The notes under the pieces are model-generated. The model worked only from the letters and a program-made list of their open reading frames with translations, was not told the origin of the DNA and made no database searches. From Geosiphon pyriformis (Eukaryota; Glomeromycota; Glomeromycetes; Archaeosporales; Geosiphonaceae), in the NCBI GenBank assembly GCA_016748015.1, contig JAAOMT010000436.1, forward strand, positions 2,004,866 to 2,068,865: a stretch of 64,000 nt of DNA, in the 5' to 3' direction. Of this stretch, positions 30,938 through 44,183 are shown piece by piece. The position numbers were made by a program, and so were the translations under genes. The first letter of the stretch is position 1, and every line of letters begins with the position of its first letter.

Positions 30938-31466
30938 ATATAAAATAATATTTTATTTTTCAGATTCTTTTTATCAAGATTTTTTAAATTATATGAAAGT
31001 TATTATTATTATTATTAATTGAAAATATATGTGTTTTTTTAAATTAAATTATTAACTTTTTAATTTTAATAATCAAAAAAATATTTTTTTTTTTTTTTTG
31101 GAAAATAAAAATCTACTTTGGTATAAATTGGTTTTATTGTAAATCTGCTTTTTTCCGAATTAAAAAAAAAAGCATGTGAATGTATTTTTAGTTCTCATAA
31201 TTTTTTTTTTCTTTTTGAGTTGAGCCGAAAAAAACGAAGATCCAATAAACCCGAGTTTAAATATGCATGCTTGAATTACGCATTTGTTATTGAAATCGAA
31301 TACCCACCAATAGTTTACAGCAACAATTGTCAATTGATCTTTTATTGATAGATGGCAAAGTGAGTTGTAAAAACTTTACTAGTCATTTCCTGTTGTCTTC
31401 ATATATACTCCCTCCTCCCCCCTACAAGTGGAAACTTTCAAATCGTCCCCATTCCATCAGGATTTT

Positions 31467-34400
31467 ATGCAGAATATGGTTTCTTATGAAACTGAAAAAA
31501 ACATTTCCCGCCCATATAACAACAAACAAAACTCTTACCCAGAAATAATGTACAACACTAATTACACACATGAATTTGGCTATGACCATCGCTCCTCAAC
31601 AAATCGGCCAAGAGTTCGAAGCGCTTACTACAATCATTCACCTCGTCATCAAGAGCAAGCGGAAAATTTTCGTCATTCACAACACTCTCAACCACATTCT
31701 CAATCTTATCAAACCCTACCACAGCCCCCTCAACCACCACACAGTTCTCGATACATTGGGCCACAAGAACTACTTGAACATTCTCAGTTCCTTGACTTTC
31801 CTCAAACATCACTACACTCGTCACCTGTCCCCTCACAACCTCATAGAAATTATTATGACCTTCCGCCAGCGATCGCATTTCAACCAGCGCCTGACCAATT
31901 TCAAGGCTCTGGGCGTACTCAATCTTTAACCTCTCAATCTTTTATACAAAGTGGAAGGCGATCACCTCAACCATTTTTAGGAACAATTGTTTCACTTCTT
32001 CCACGTAATAAATCAATATCAGGTATTGAAACCTCAACCTCTTGAAGTATCTTATCTCTTTTAATAGGTATTAATTTTCATCTTTAAAATTTAGTTACAC
32101 CAAATCTGATACCACCAAAAGATTCTGAGCAAAATGCCATTTATTTTAGGCGTTCAACAGAAAGTGTTCGTGACAGGCCTAAACCTTCGTTTGCTGTTAA
32201 ACCATATGAAAGAAATCGTTCTTTTTCATATTCGGATTCGTCTCCTAAAACCTCAGATTCATATAGTGCCCCATCCTCTCCATCAACCCTTGCATCTCAA
32301 CAACGCAGTCCAGTCGTATATCCGGCATTATTATCCCGGGTTGCCGAAGCTTTTCGAGTGAGAGTCACTCTATCAACCAAAATAAAAGATAATCTTGAAT
32401 ACAAAGGGTGTTTTGATGGTAGAGAAGCTGTGGTATTTATCATTTGAAATTTATTAAATCCACTAAAAAGAAAAATCTCAAAATTGACATTTAGAAAATA
32501 TCTATTTTATTAAATAAAAAATTCTAAAGAATAAAAGTTTACTTTTTTGACTCAAATTATAGGACAATATTGCCTATATTATTAAAACGACGGATCGGAA
32601 TTTAGCATTATTGCTTGGGCGTGCTTTGGATGCTCAAAAGTTTTTTCATGATGTCACATACGATCATCGTCTCCGTGATTCTCATTACGAGTTATATCAA
32701 TTCCAAAAAATGCCCTCATTTATATCTTTGAATGAATACGAAGATCTATCAGGAGATGAAGAAGATGAAAGTGAAGCCGAAGAAAATGACCTCCCCAATG
32801 GAGTTTTTACTCTTCTTACTGATTGCTATTCACCAACTTGTACTCGAGATAACGTCTGCTACAGTATCGCTTGCCCCCGACGATTAGAACAAGTACATTT
32901 ATATTTTGACATAATAATAGTAATAATAATAACAACAACAATAATAATAATAATAATAATCTATATTGGGCTCTATCCATTCTTTGAAAATTATCATATC
33001 ATTATTTTTTAGCATGCCCGAACAAATATGAAGCCAAATCCAATCCTTAATCGTTCAGAAAGTCGAGGATCTATATCTGATAAAAAAGTAAACGATTTTT
33101 TCTTTAAAAGGATCTTTGCGCATCATCTTCTTTATCATAATGGATTAAAAATATGTACATTCCTAATCAATATCTTTACTATATTTTAGGACCAGAAATT
33201 ATGGGTACATTCTGTGTCCCCAGAGATAGCCAATTCCGTTTCTGAGACCGAGAAAAAACGACAAGAAGCTATCAACGAAGTCATATATACAGAGAAGGAT
33301 TTTGTTCGTGATCTTGAGTATCTTAGAGATGTAAGGAATATTCTTCATAATACTTCATAATTTTTTTAACCCATAATCTAATGTAAAATTTTGCATATTT
33401 CCAGGTTTGGATGTTGCCACTCTTTCACCAAGATCTCCTACCGGAAAATCGTCGTTATGAGTTTGTCAATGAAGTCTTTTACAACATTATGGAAGTCTAC
33501 ACCGTTAATTCTAAACTAGCTGATGCATTACAAAAGCGACAAAACTCTTATGCAATTGTGGAACAAATTGGCGATATTTTTTTAGAATTTGTACCCTCGT
33601 TTGATCCGTTTATTAAGTATGGTGCTCATCAATTATGGGGTAAATATGAGTTTGAGAGGGAGAAAAATGAAAACCCAGAATTTGCAAAATTCGTCGAGGT
33701 AAATAAAAATTTCATTTGGATTTTTTTTTTTTTTTCGCCAATTCTTATAAGAACAAACCAATTTGCATTTTTTTTAGGATACGGAACGCTTACCTCAATC
33801 GCGAAAATTAGAATTAAATGGTTATTTAACAAAACCCACCACCCGTCTTGGTCGTTATCCCCTATTGCTTGAAGCTGTGCTAAAACAAACACCTCAAGAT
33901 CATCCTGACTTTACAAATCTTCCAAAGGTTATCAGCATTATCAGAGAGTTTCTTACAAATGTAAACGTGGAATCTGGTAGATCAGAAAATCGATTCAACC
34001 TACAGCATCTACACGATCACCTCAAAGGAACAGAACATGTGGTATTCAATCCCCTTTCAGATCTTGCATACTTTTGTATTTAATTGATCTAATTTTTTGA
34101 ATTCTAGGATTTAAAACTGATGGAAGAAGGGCGACAGCTGATCTTTAAAGGGACTCTAAAAAAACGATCGGGTGCTGGGGAATCATCGGATCTTCAAGTT
34201 TTTCTATTTGATCATGTTCTATTGATGGTAAAGGTCAAAACTGTAAATAAAGTAGAGCAGTATAAAATTAATAGAAAGGTAATATATATTTTTCAGGGCT
34301 TTCTCATCTTATTTTTTAAATCTGTTTCAGTTATTTTACTTTATCCATATTTCGTTCAATCTCTCGTAGCCCATTCCTCTAGAACTTCTTACCACCTCAA

Positions 34401-36216
34401 TTCTAGAAAGTCCCAATGAAAACATTCGTGCTGTTCAAAAAAGACCTCCATCAATCTTGCCTGCAAAAGCTCCTAGTGTTGTGGGCAATATGCGAGGGAA
34501 TCATGACAAACAATATGCACTGACTTTCAGCTGTTTAGGGAAAAAAGGATTTACAATTACACTATATGCCACGACAATAATAAGTCGTAATAAATGGATC
34601 GAGCATATAAAAAAGCAACAACAGTTCCTTAACGAAAAGGGACAAGTATTTGAAAAAGCTATTTTATTGGAAGGAAAATATTTTTCTGGTACTAATAAAG
34701 TGAATTGTGTAGCTTTTTTTGGTATGTCATCATTTTTGTTTTTCTCCCTCTTTTAAATAGTGGTCGAGTTGATTCTTAATCTAACATACTCTATAGATAC
34801 CTATCGTAAATTGGCCCTTGGAACCGATAAAGGGGTGTATGTAACTGATATTGGACAAAATCCGAAGCCTCCATTCCAGGTTTTAACCATGGAAAAAGTG
34901 TCCCAAATTGATATTATTGAAGAATTTCGATTGCTTCTAGTTTTGGCTGGTAAACTTTTCAGTGCTAGAGGATTCAAAAATATATTCGATATCATTCACG
35001 ATTCTAATTTATGCATATCAATCCAAATATACAGAAAAGTCATTTTATTGGTTTCCAATTGAAGCTTTGGATCCTGAAGACAATAATCAATTTAACAAGA
35101 GGCCTCGTAGGATTTCAACTAATGCAAGCTTCTTCAAATGCGGAGTTTGTCTTGGCAAGACGCTCGTTGCAGTTGTTAAAATAACTAATTTGTCCCAATC
35201 GACGATTAAAACTTTTGAACCGATCGAACAAAGTGTAAAAAGTAAATCAAAAGGTCCCCTCCTCAAAAACTTTTTTAGTAGTGGAAACGAGGCTCTCAAA
35301 GAATACAAGGTAGAAGACTGATTTCCTACAAGTTTTTTGATACATATTATTGATGAAACTTTGTGCTGCAAAGCTGCCATCAGCTTTCATTACAAACAGA
35401 ACGAAAACTGAATCAAACGCTCACTTTTTCATGCATTTTTCCAGGATTTTTATATACCCCGAGAATCTACGTCGATACACTTTCTCAGTAGATTCCTTTG
35501 TGTGGGATGTACCAAAGGATTTGAAATTGTTGACATGGGATCTCTAGCCACCCAAGCTTTATTAAATCCAGCGGATGCTTCTCTTGATTTCGTTCAAAAG
35601 AGAGAAAATGTAAAACCCATCGCTATATTCCGTATCCCTAATACCGGCGGTGATCTTTTATTATGCTATGATGGTATGTTGATGAAAATTTCATTATTAT
35701 GACCATACTTTCTTAACTACAGTGTTTCCGGATTCATATATTTCATATTATTCTTAGAATTCGCCTTTTACGTAAATAAGTCTGGATGGAGATCAAGGCA
35801 TAATTGGCGGATTATTTGGGAAGGCACGCCAACATCTTTCGGTAAGGATCAAAATTGGAGTTCATAAAAAATATTTATCAACCCTAGCTTTAATAATAAT
35901 TAATCTACTTATTCTGTTTGTATGTGGGAAACTAGCATTGCGAGACCCATATTTACTCGCTTTTGAGCCGTCTTTTATTGAAGTGCGAAATATTGAAACT
36001 GGCCTTTTAGAACAAATCATTGAAGGGCATAATTTACGGTGCCTATATTGGGACACTCGTGGCAACATTTTAGTCGTAACAAATGATCCCAGCAGCGATA
36101 GTTCAGAAGTATTCGCTCTTAATTTAGCTGATGGACGGAGAAATTCACTACTCTCCGAGGCCACCAGCATCGCGACCACGATTGTGGCCCCAGATGAAAG
36201 CGGAAATAATGTTTGA
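31467..36216 (+). CDS. ROM2: Rho1 guanine nucleotide exchange factor of the Rom2/Rgf type
   Basis: Fourteen exons: 31467-32022, 32095-32432, 32563-32892, 33013-33087, 33190-33330, 33405-33698, 33778-34041, 34108-34278, 34370-34721, 34797-34949, 35035-35309, 35445-35673, 35758-35841, 35936-36216; 1180 residues, all phases fit. Rom2 loads GTP on Rho1 at the plasma membrane and drives cell-wall integrity signalling. Domains: disordered S/P/H/Q-rich 1-270; DEP about 285-375 (LLSRVAEAFRVRV, EYKGCFDGREAVD, LLLGRALDAQKFFHDV); DH about 490-680 (RQEAINEVIYTEKDFVRDL, GRYPLLLEAVLKQT); PH about 700-860 (LIFKGTLKKRSG, VFLFDHVLLMVK); CNH about 890-1170 (LALGTDKGVYVTD, FYIPRESTSIHFLS, CTKGFEIVDM, DPYLLAFEPSFIEVRNIETG). 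This is the domain order of Rom1/2 and Rgf1-3. The first ATG in the open frame is taken as start; an upstream exon cannot be excluded. Confidence 0.9.
32911..32960. repeat. TAA/CAA trinucleotide repeat in ROM2 intron 3
   Basis: ATA/TAA and ACA units in a row within the third intron (32893-33012). No coding effect. Confidence 0.9.
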
Positions 36217-36881
36217 TCCGATTTCTGTATGATTCTCGGTAAAAATGGAAATTAGGATGGCGAACCCAGTAAATACTAGAAAAAAAAGGGGAAGATTTGA
36301 CTATTCACGTTCATTCTGTTTGGTTTGAGTCTTGCATGGTTTGGGATGCAAATATTATTTCTTTGTTTTTTTGACATAATAGATGTTTAAAATATTTCTA
36401 ATTTTTATTTTATTTTAGTCTTAATTGTATTTTATTCCCCCCGCATCGTCCAGAGTGAATTTCTATCTTGTAAAAAATTAAAGAATCATTACACTGTATA
36501 AATCTGATATCAACTAATAATTTATTATAGAAATTTATCTAGCTTTTCCCCCTCCTGATAGATTGGTATAGACAGGATGTATTTGAATTAAACGGGGAGT
36601 CCTGGCTCAGCCAAGAGTTGGCTTACCAATCCGCTGTAAAACTTACAATTGATGATCCTTGCAATTAGATATCGTTGGGACTAACATTGGGACCACAGAA
36701 TTAATAAAACTCATCCTTTTTTATGTAACGTTTTCAGTCTGCACCAAAGATAAGAAAATTATTAATAACTAATTGGATTTCTTATCAAATAATCTTACCG
36801 CAGACGATCATTGAAATCGGAATTCATTTCAAAAAACAAAATTTTCAAATACACAACATCCTTGAACTTCGACCTAAAGAA
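36217..36881. other. Intergenic region between the ROM2-like and F-box genes
   Basis: 665 bases, AT-rich, with the ROM2 3' untranslated region first. No further gene or RNA seen. A short GC-richer part at about 36590-36640 (GGGGAGTCCTGGCTCAGCC) is not explained. Confidence 0.5.
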
Positions 36882-37971
36882 ATGGACAATAATCAAGACT
36901 TAAGGTATTCATTTTATTCTTGTAATTGAAAAAACCTTGGAAAGCCTTAGTGCAACACTCTGTTTCTCTCTTTTTTTGTTCTGGAACAAAAAAGGCCCAT
37001 AGAACCTGTTCAATAATTGAATACAACCATGCGCAAAACTTTTGCAAGACAATTTTCTAAAAAAATCGCATTAAAATACAAATTCATTTATAAAATCTGG
37101 AAATAGTTACTTGATCTCCAATCGGAGCTTGAGACTAGTAGGGCGAATTCAATCATGGATAAAAACTATTGCCCAGCTAGCTCCACCATTATCCACCCAA
37201 ATTCCACCCCAAGAAAACATCCCGTTGGAAATATTTGTCAAGATCTGTTACTCTCTTCCACCGCATGACCTTTATAGCTTGATGCGAGTATGTCGTTACT
37301 TTCATCAGATTCTCTCAAATCATGACGATTATATCACGGAAACCATTTGGCGAACTTCACGTGTGCTTCATTATCATGCTCTTTCAATGAGCTTCTTACC
37401 AAACATGAATGAGCTTTCCTTCCTGAAAAAAGTGTGGCGAATGGCCCTTGTCTATCATCGCAAGGAAATCCTTAGTATGATAGAATTACGACTTAATCGA
37501 GATATACAGGCACACCAGGATAATACACATAGACGACGCTCAGGCGGTAATCTATACGTGGAAAAGCCATTCCTTCAGTGGTTAGACATTTGTCCCAGTT
37601 TCCGTAGTCCTACATTCGACCAAAACAACCCTCTGGCCCCATATGAGGCTTCATACATTCAGCAAGGGATCTTGCCACGTCTCGAGTTCGAAGGTGAACA
37701 AATCTCAATAAATATTGGATACCATCGACCTAGTATATTTACGGTTGAAGGAGCTCTCAAGCGTCACCTTGGAAATCAAAAAATTTTTTGGTGCCGTCCC
37801 TGCGACACCAAAAAGCTATTCACTGAATTAGCCTACAATTTTCATTTCGGCTCAAAACATAGCGAATTATCACGGGTGAATAGACTGCATTCTTTTATGG
37901 AAGTTGATTACCTGGAAGTTTCGCGGTTTATTGTCAAATTGTATGCTCCGCTTACGATGGAAAATTTATAA
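36882..37971 (+). CDS. F-box protein
   Basis: The large exon (37107-37971) has no in-frame ATG before the F-box, so an upstream exon is needed. The best candidate is 36882-36904 (ATG then seven codons, donor AAG/GTATTC) joined to acceptor AAATAG at 37106; the phase fits and gives 295 residues, but the 202-base intron is longer than its neighbours. Residues about 38-85 form the F-box (NIPLEIFVKICYSLPPHDL, then LMRVCRYFHQIL, ETIWR), which binds Skp1 in SCF ubiquitin ligases. The rest has no repeat such as LRR or WD; a CRPCDTKKLF segment near residue 238 stands out. The target is unknown. F-box proteins of this type are expanded in Glomeromycotina. Confidence 0.7.
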
Positions 37972-39032
37972 TACCAGCAATCTGTCCAAATTATTTGTGC
38001 ACTAGCAAATAAAGATCCAACAATTATCAATCCGGTTTAAATGTGACCGATTTATGAAGCTCGATAGAAATTGTTGGCCAAAAGATCATTTCAAAATCTA
38101 ATCTCAAAAGGATTATGGGACAGACGGAATCCCGGCAACAATATATCATTCCTAAAAAGTATCAGTTTCCCAAAATTAATTTTCCTTTCTTTTGTAGGAT
38201 TAAGAATTTGGTATAACTAATCTCAACTTTACCTACTCTGGGAATCGGGTAAGATCATTTTAATTTGATTTTAACTTCTAACTACGCCCTCCAATTGTTT
38301 TTTCCTTTAATCAAAATCCTTAATTTAATTTGTCATAATGTCTCTCTTAATATATATGTTCACATTGGATTTTTTGATGTGTTTTATCACTGAATCAAAG
38401 ATTTGGGGGAAAGGTAGGTTGATGTTTAAGATTGGATAGAAAAAATATATTTTTTAATTTAGCTCAAAATGATTAACCTTTTTCGTTCAAGATTTGAGGG
38501 TTTAATCATTTAATATAACTTTGTAAATATAACCTTACAGTTCAATTGAATTTGTTTCAATAGATTCTCTTATATTGAGTTTGTAATTGGCCAAATAGCA
38601 TTTTGCAAATTTTAAAAAGATTTGATGTTTATTAAAAATTTCAAATATTAATAAACTTTGTATTATTTTAAATAATTATTAATATTGTTAATTTTAATTT
38701 TAAATATTCAGTTTAAAAATAAATATAATTATAAATTTAAGAATTTAAAAAACTTAATATAAAAATAAAAATACATTTAAATAGACAAAAAAAAACTTTT
38801 AATTTTGTAAAAAATTAAATTTGATTTATTTTAACTTAATTATTATTTATGTTATATTTTATACATATATTTTTATAATAAATATAAATTATGTACTTTT
38901 TATATATATAATTAATTGTTTAAATTTATATTAAAATTAATTTAATTTAAGCATTTTAAACAAATTATTTTTAACATATTTATTTAATTAAGTTTTAATA
39001 AATTTTTTTTATTTTATTTTATTTTATTTTTT
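37972..39032. other. Intergenic region, AT-rich toward LINE copy 2
   Basis: The first 450 bases are moderately AT-rich and likely include the F-box 3' end. From about 38620 the DNA is nearly pure A and T. At 39001-39032 the T-rich ATTTT repeats are the tail of LINE copy 2 on the minus strand, with (AAAAT)n units. Confidence 0.6.
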
Positions 39033-39099
39033 TATTATCAATTTAATGAGTGAGATTCAAACACAGTCTAGCATAATACATCATACAAGTGATCTAAAC

Positions 39100-39790
39100 T
39101 AGATGTGAATCATGTATTTTCTACATGTAACCAGCCATTCAGGCTAGTCAGAACAACACTAGGCACTTATATGTACTGAAATCACATCATCAATACCTGC
39201 AAAGAATAAACAAAATCTATAAAATCCAAAACTCACACCAAATGCATCTGCAATACCCAACAACCTAACCATACCAGCTAAAAGCACTGAAAGAAGACCA
39301 GAGATTGAAACAGAAACAGAACTATCATGCAGGATTATGCCACCTTTTTCCATAAAAGCCCAGTATCTAGCATGCACCAGCCAAATGTTATTACGAAACA
39401 CAAAACAAAACTTATGCACAAAGACCATGATATTTTGGGCCACTACCTTAGAGTCTTTAAAAACAGCAACAGATTCACAATACCACTTATTGAAAACCAA
39501 GCTCTTACATAGAGCCACACTAAAAACAACATTAGAGATGCAATCAGAAAGTAGTCATAAAACACATGAAGAAGAGCAAGACAACCTTGAACGTGCCTCC
39601 CAAACAGATGCATGAACTTCCACCAACCAAGCATGACCAGCAGCATCAAATAGACAAGAAAACACATAGTCTGAGATCTTAACATCACCACAAAATAAAC
39701 ATATCACACTGAGATAACTCCTATTATAAAAATGCTTACACACAACAACCAAAAGATGATGATATAATGTCTTCATAAAATACATTCAAA
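39100..39790 (-). pseudogene. LINE copy 2 ORF2 C-terminus with zinc motif
   Basis: C-terminal part of ORF2 (frames 39555-39785 and 39159-39518). It has CLFCGDVKISDYVF (copy 3: CLYCGDVEVSDHVFFC), the reverse-transcriptase zinc-binding motif C-x2-C-x6-H-x3-C, with His changed to Tyr and the last Cys displaced in this copy. The rest is hydrophobic and conserved in copy 3 (47723-48268). The frame ends at 39159 with ISVHISA, equal to SVHIAI in copy 3. Confidence 0.7.
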
Positions 39791-39941
39791 AACTAGCAGT
39801 CTGAGTGCTGGTAAAGCCAACAGCCAAATGCAAGTTCGGATGCCACACCAAAAAAGATCTGAACCAATCAACATTAGCATACAGACTATCTACCAAAACC
39901 CGGGAACCAGAACCAATCTCCCAGTATGCATAGTGAATAGA

Positions 39942-40560
39942 TCAAAAGATGCCATGAACAAAATATCTAAAGTTACTGGACACCATAGCACCACCAGTTC
40001 TAAGAAAATTTTCATTGATCATGTGAGGAAGATGCATATTAGATAATGCAGCAGCTCCAGCAAAAGCATCAGCCTGTTCATTGTTCAAAACACCAGAGTG
40101 ACCTCTAACTTTAACCCAATTAATATCCAAATTTTTTCGACAAACAACATTAACAATGTGGTGACACTTGATCCAACACCAATTCCTGAAATCTGGATGC
40201 ATCAACTTAAATTCTGATTTGCATACATCCAAAGCAGTTTGGCTGTCCAAGAACAAGTCAATCAAATGAAAAGGAGGAACACACTCGAGAGCCAGAGCTA
40301 TGGTCTACAACTCCACCATAATAGAAGAGACCAATCTAGACACTCCCACACCCAAACTCAAATTAACATCCTCAAAAAAAACCACAGCACCAGCTCTAAT
40401 ACCAAAAGTATCCAGCCTACTTAGAGAACCATTTGTAAACAAAGAAAGACAACTGGAATCAATCTCCAACAGATGACTATGCACAACCTCGAATTCACAA
40501 GACTCAAGAACACTAGACAAACCAACATCTAGTAACAAAAGATTGCAAACAAAAAATGGC
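39942..40560 (-). pseudogene. LINE copy 2 RNase H domain
   Basis: RNase H type I region: SLFTNGSLSRLDT (first catalytic Asp changed to Asn; copy 3 keeps SVYMDRSL), then E of VELxTIALALE after a stop, then LFLDSQTALDVC with the third acidic residue, and WVKVRGHSGVLNNEQAD with the final His and Asp. It removes RNA during target-primed reverse transcription. Broken by a stop at about 40305 and altered at the first Asp. Confidence 0.8.
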
Positions 40561-41219
40561 CCAAAATCATTCAGAAATTGAACAGAAACATCAAACCAAT
40601 AAGGAACTGGGCCCCAAGGATCCAGTCTCTTTCACCACTTGAAAGTCTTCTATTCAAAAACAGAACCAGCACAATCACAAAGCTGTTCAACAAAGACAAT
40701 TTCATAACACCAAAGTGAAGAGACACAATTATAAAAGGTGGGCTCACCAAGAACGTTAGACATAGGGATTCTGTTTCGAAAATAAAAAGCATTGGTTATG
40801 AAACTGTCCAGAGAGAGGTTGTATTCCAAAAAAATCCGAACAATGCCAGCCAAAAAATTATCTAAAGGATTGATATTAATATGAAAAGGGTAAAACAAGA
40901 GATGGCAAGGGTGCCAGCTGAGAACCTGTAAGTCATGTGATCTATGTGCAAACAAACAGCCCAAGATACCAACAAAATTGACAAAATTAACAACAAAAGC
41001 TGATTTGCTTTCAGCCTGAACCTGCTCAAAAGATTTTAAACTATACAGAGATGGATGGTGAATTGCATCATTGGGAAAGTTAAGTGGCAAGCCAGATTTG
41101 GATTTTAAATCTTTGCAAATTATAGTGTCCCACTTTGCACACACATTGAGAGAAACAAAACTGAACTGAGTTTTATAGACAATGATAGGATGAAGAACTG
41201 CCAACACCAAATATAAGAA

Positions 41220-42842
41220 CTACTTGTCAAAGATAGCCTTTCTCAGCACAAAATTGGTAAAAAACCAGACATCCAAGTAAGCTCTAGCCAAGCTAGGCTT
41301 TGACAAACCCTCAGTAGACAAAAAAATTCCCAGGTACTGATGAGACTCTCTTTTCTTGGCTATCAAAATAGGTGAACCACTGATTAGTAAACAAGGGTCA
41401 GAAACTTTACAATTAATAAGAATGGCCACCATTTTATCATTATTAATTGAAATATCATTGATCTGAAAAAATTTGCTAGCATTATTGAGAATATATTACA
41501 TAGCAGCCTGGTTGCTACCAACCCAAATTGTGTTATCGACAAAAGCACCTACAGCAAGAAAAGACATCAAGCCAGCCCGAGATTTAGAGCAACCAGTTCT
41601 AGTCACAAAGTGAGAGTTCAACCTGTATCCACACACACTTTCCTGTCTCTTGACTTCACACAAAAAAGGATCATAAAATATGTACCAAAGAAGAAGCAAA
41701 AATACCTCTCTTTGGTCTAAACCATCATGCACTTGATACCTATCAGTCAACCCAAAATCTGTCATAACTTTGTTGATTTGACTATTGTAAATGCTACCAA
41801 AAAACCAAATGAACCTGTTACATATCTTTATCTTAACCAAACTTGCTCTCAGATACTCCCAGCCAACAGAATCATAAGCCTTTTGCATGTCCTGCAAGAC
41901 CAGTCACAGCTCATGATTCTTTTCCAAAGCATTCTTAATGACTGATCCAATAGCAAAAATAGGAGACTGTGTGGTTGTACCTTTTAAAACAGAAAAATTA
42001 TTCCCTCTGAGTACATCAAATTTATTGCATGCAAAAAAAATTCTGTCTGAAAGAATCTTGGGAAGAATTTTGTGAGCTGTTTCAATCAATGCAATAGGAT
42101 GGGTGTTCATAAAAACACCTTCCCACTCATACGGTTTAGGGATTATCAACATCCAGGCCTCCTTCCAAAGCTCAGAAACAGATTCACAGTCCAAGCAAAA
42201 ATTCAAAAGAACCAGCAGCATATCCAAAACTGATCTGTCATAATGCTTCCATAACTCATTCGATATGCCAGTAAGGCCAGCTGCTTTCCCATCAGGCAGA
42301 TTTGAGATAACATTAGACATCTCATCAAAGTCAATTGAGCACATCACACCAGAAAAAGCTTCATTAAAAACATACTCCAAAGGCTGATATTGGCGATGCC
42401 ACACCTCAGAAACATCAGAAACCACATTATGCTTTCTAGTCCATCCTTCTATGATCACATCCACCTTGGTTCTAACAAGATCAGGTTTCAAAACCAATTT
42501 ATTATCCATGACCAAATGATCCAAAGTCATTTTGCAAAAAAAACATTTCAGTACACTCCTAATAGTATGATCTTTGTTCAATTCAAAACTTTCTATTCTC
42601 TTATCTATTGCCAATCTGATTCTAGATTCCCTAACACATTCCACTTCTAACATTTTGGAGGAGCAATATGACTTTCTAACATTGGACAAAACTGACCAAA
42701 TGGCATCAAAAAGGGAATCTGACTGAAAAAGAGATTTCACCACAGATGCATTAACCAAATCCAAACTCTCCCACTTGTCAAGCAAGAACATAAACTTTTC
42801 AAAAGAGTTCAAGCAAGATGCCTTAACTAGCTTTGACACCAA
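41220..42842 (-). pseudogene. LINE copy 2 reverse transcriptase
   Basis: Frames 41904-42842 and 41496-41897, then 41220-41432, form one RT broken by single stops (Q or W codons). Readable blocks: SNLPDGKAAGLTGISNELWKH (as NLPDGKAAGLTGISNELW), WMLIIPKP, HPIALIETAHKILPKIL, LQDMQKAYDSVGWEYL with the first catalytic Asp, and GAFVDNTIWVGS where FxDD should stand. The second Asp of the pair is Asn, as in copy 3. The enzyme is therefore inactive even without the stops. Confidence 0.88.
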
Positions 42843-42899
42843 GAGCTCCAGCTTGTGAAATTTGGATGACTCCTTAACAAAAATGTGATCATAGTCCTT

Positions 42900-43838
42900 G
42901 AACTATTTTTTTTTAAAAACTGTCTTTGCAGACAAACACAACACTTTACGGAGAGCAGCCCACATCACATCCAAATTTGAGTGTATCCTGGCTGCAAGAA
43001 ACTCATCATGGAACATGGCTGCATTTGCAGCTGTATCACCCTTAAACTTGACCCACTTAATAACATTTGCATTTTTGTAATTGTACTTTCAACAATTCTT
43101 ATTTGCTTGTTGGCAAACAGAATTTAATCAAACATCAAGCAGACCACCTAAACCCACCAATACTGAGAGCACCTAATGATCAGTATCAAAGTATTTCTCA
43201 ACTCCAAACATGCCACAACCCAACACTGTATTGACCAAGTTTGAAAAAATGAACACATAATCAATTGTCTTAGCTACACCTTGAGAATTGAACCAAGTTA
43301 GCAACTTCCCACTAGAGCTCTCATTCAAGGCATTAACCAAACCAAAATCCAAGTATTTCTTGAAGTTTGCACACTTATGAGAACTGTCTTCATTAAAGTC
43401 CCCACTGAGAATAACAAAAGAAGATTCATTAACAGTCTTTGCAATAAGAGAATTGATATTGCCAGCCTAAGAAAACTGAGCTACCAAAGAAGCACCAACA
43501 TAAAGCCCCAAAATTGACACTGAAAGTTTGTTTTTGAAAAGCAACTTAATAGACAGGAGCCGACTAGACACTTCCAAAATCTTGCACACATGTTTCGCTA
43601 GAGAAAATTTCATGACAACTACAACACCAGCACCTAAATTACCAGATTCTAAACCAGAGGTAAACACCTGCATACCATCAAATTTGTTGACAATCCAGGA
43701 GCAAATCTTTTCTTTTAACTTTGATTTTGTAAAAATAAAAACTAAATTGTTCTTTTCTTTATGCCAACAAATAATATCATTCTGTTTTGCAGAATTGTTC
43801 ATTCCTCTAATATTACAAGTTGCAACTCTCCAGATCAT
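42900..43838 (-). pseudogene. LINE copy 2 APE-type endonuclease
   Basis: ORF2 starts at ATG 43836-43838. ATCNIRGMN is the first motif with the catalytic Asn. The Glu motif, usually (S)ETK, reads FTKSKLK, so Glu is changed to Lys. After a stop at 43467 come LSGDFNEDS (Asp, Asn), TIDYVF and DTDH with the final His. The endonuclease nicks the target to prime reverse transcription. It is damaged by the Glu change and stops. Confidence 0.8.
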
Positions 43839-44183
43839 ATCACTTATTGAGAAAAAAGAGGGGTAGAAACCAAACCAGCATTGTCCAATTTAGCCGAAAA
43901 ACTCATAACTGTGATTGAGAAATTGTTCAAAGTTTCTTCCATTTTTGAGATAACTGCAGGATCAAAAACCACCACTTCCACAACAGTTTCACCACCAGCG
44001 GCCACACCCAAACTCTCACTTATCACTATATCCACTTCTTAATTCTGTGATAAAGGAGTCACCAATGGCTGACATCCAGGGCTAAGCTGGAAAACCATTG
44101 GCTCAGGTGTTTCCAACCTCTTAGCCAACATGTTAACATACTCTGTGAGACTGGTGAGACTGCACTCAAGAGCGGCAAACCTA

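Larger units (their letters stand above)
30501..31466. promoter_or_regulatory. Divergent intergenic region of the Kelch and ROM2-like genes
   Basis: 966 bases between two start codons. It holds a TTTGA repeat (30556-30580), a small hairpin GCCTGC-TAAA-GCGGGC (about 30614-30629), a palindrome with T-run (30917-30937) and a long AT-rich part with T runs (30945-31215). The last 100 bases contain C-rich tracts (CCTCCTCCCCCC, about 31410-31421) close to the ROM2 start. Confidence 0.5.

Noticed and set aside
31558-31878. Minus-strand frame of 106 codons opposite the ROM2-like first exon.
   Set aside because: It lies fully antisense to a coding exon of low complexity and shows no independent protein pattern.
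35345-35440. An extra ROM2 exon between 35309 and 35445.
   Set aside because: Direct joining of exons 11 and 12 keeps the phase and gives the normal CNH sequence; the open stretch in between does not match the family.
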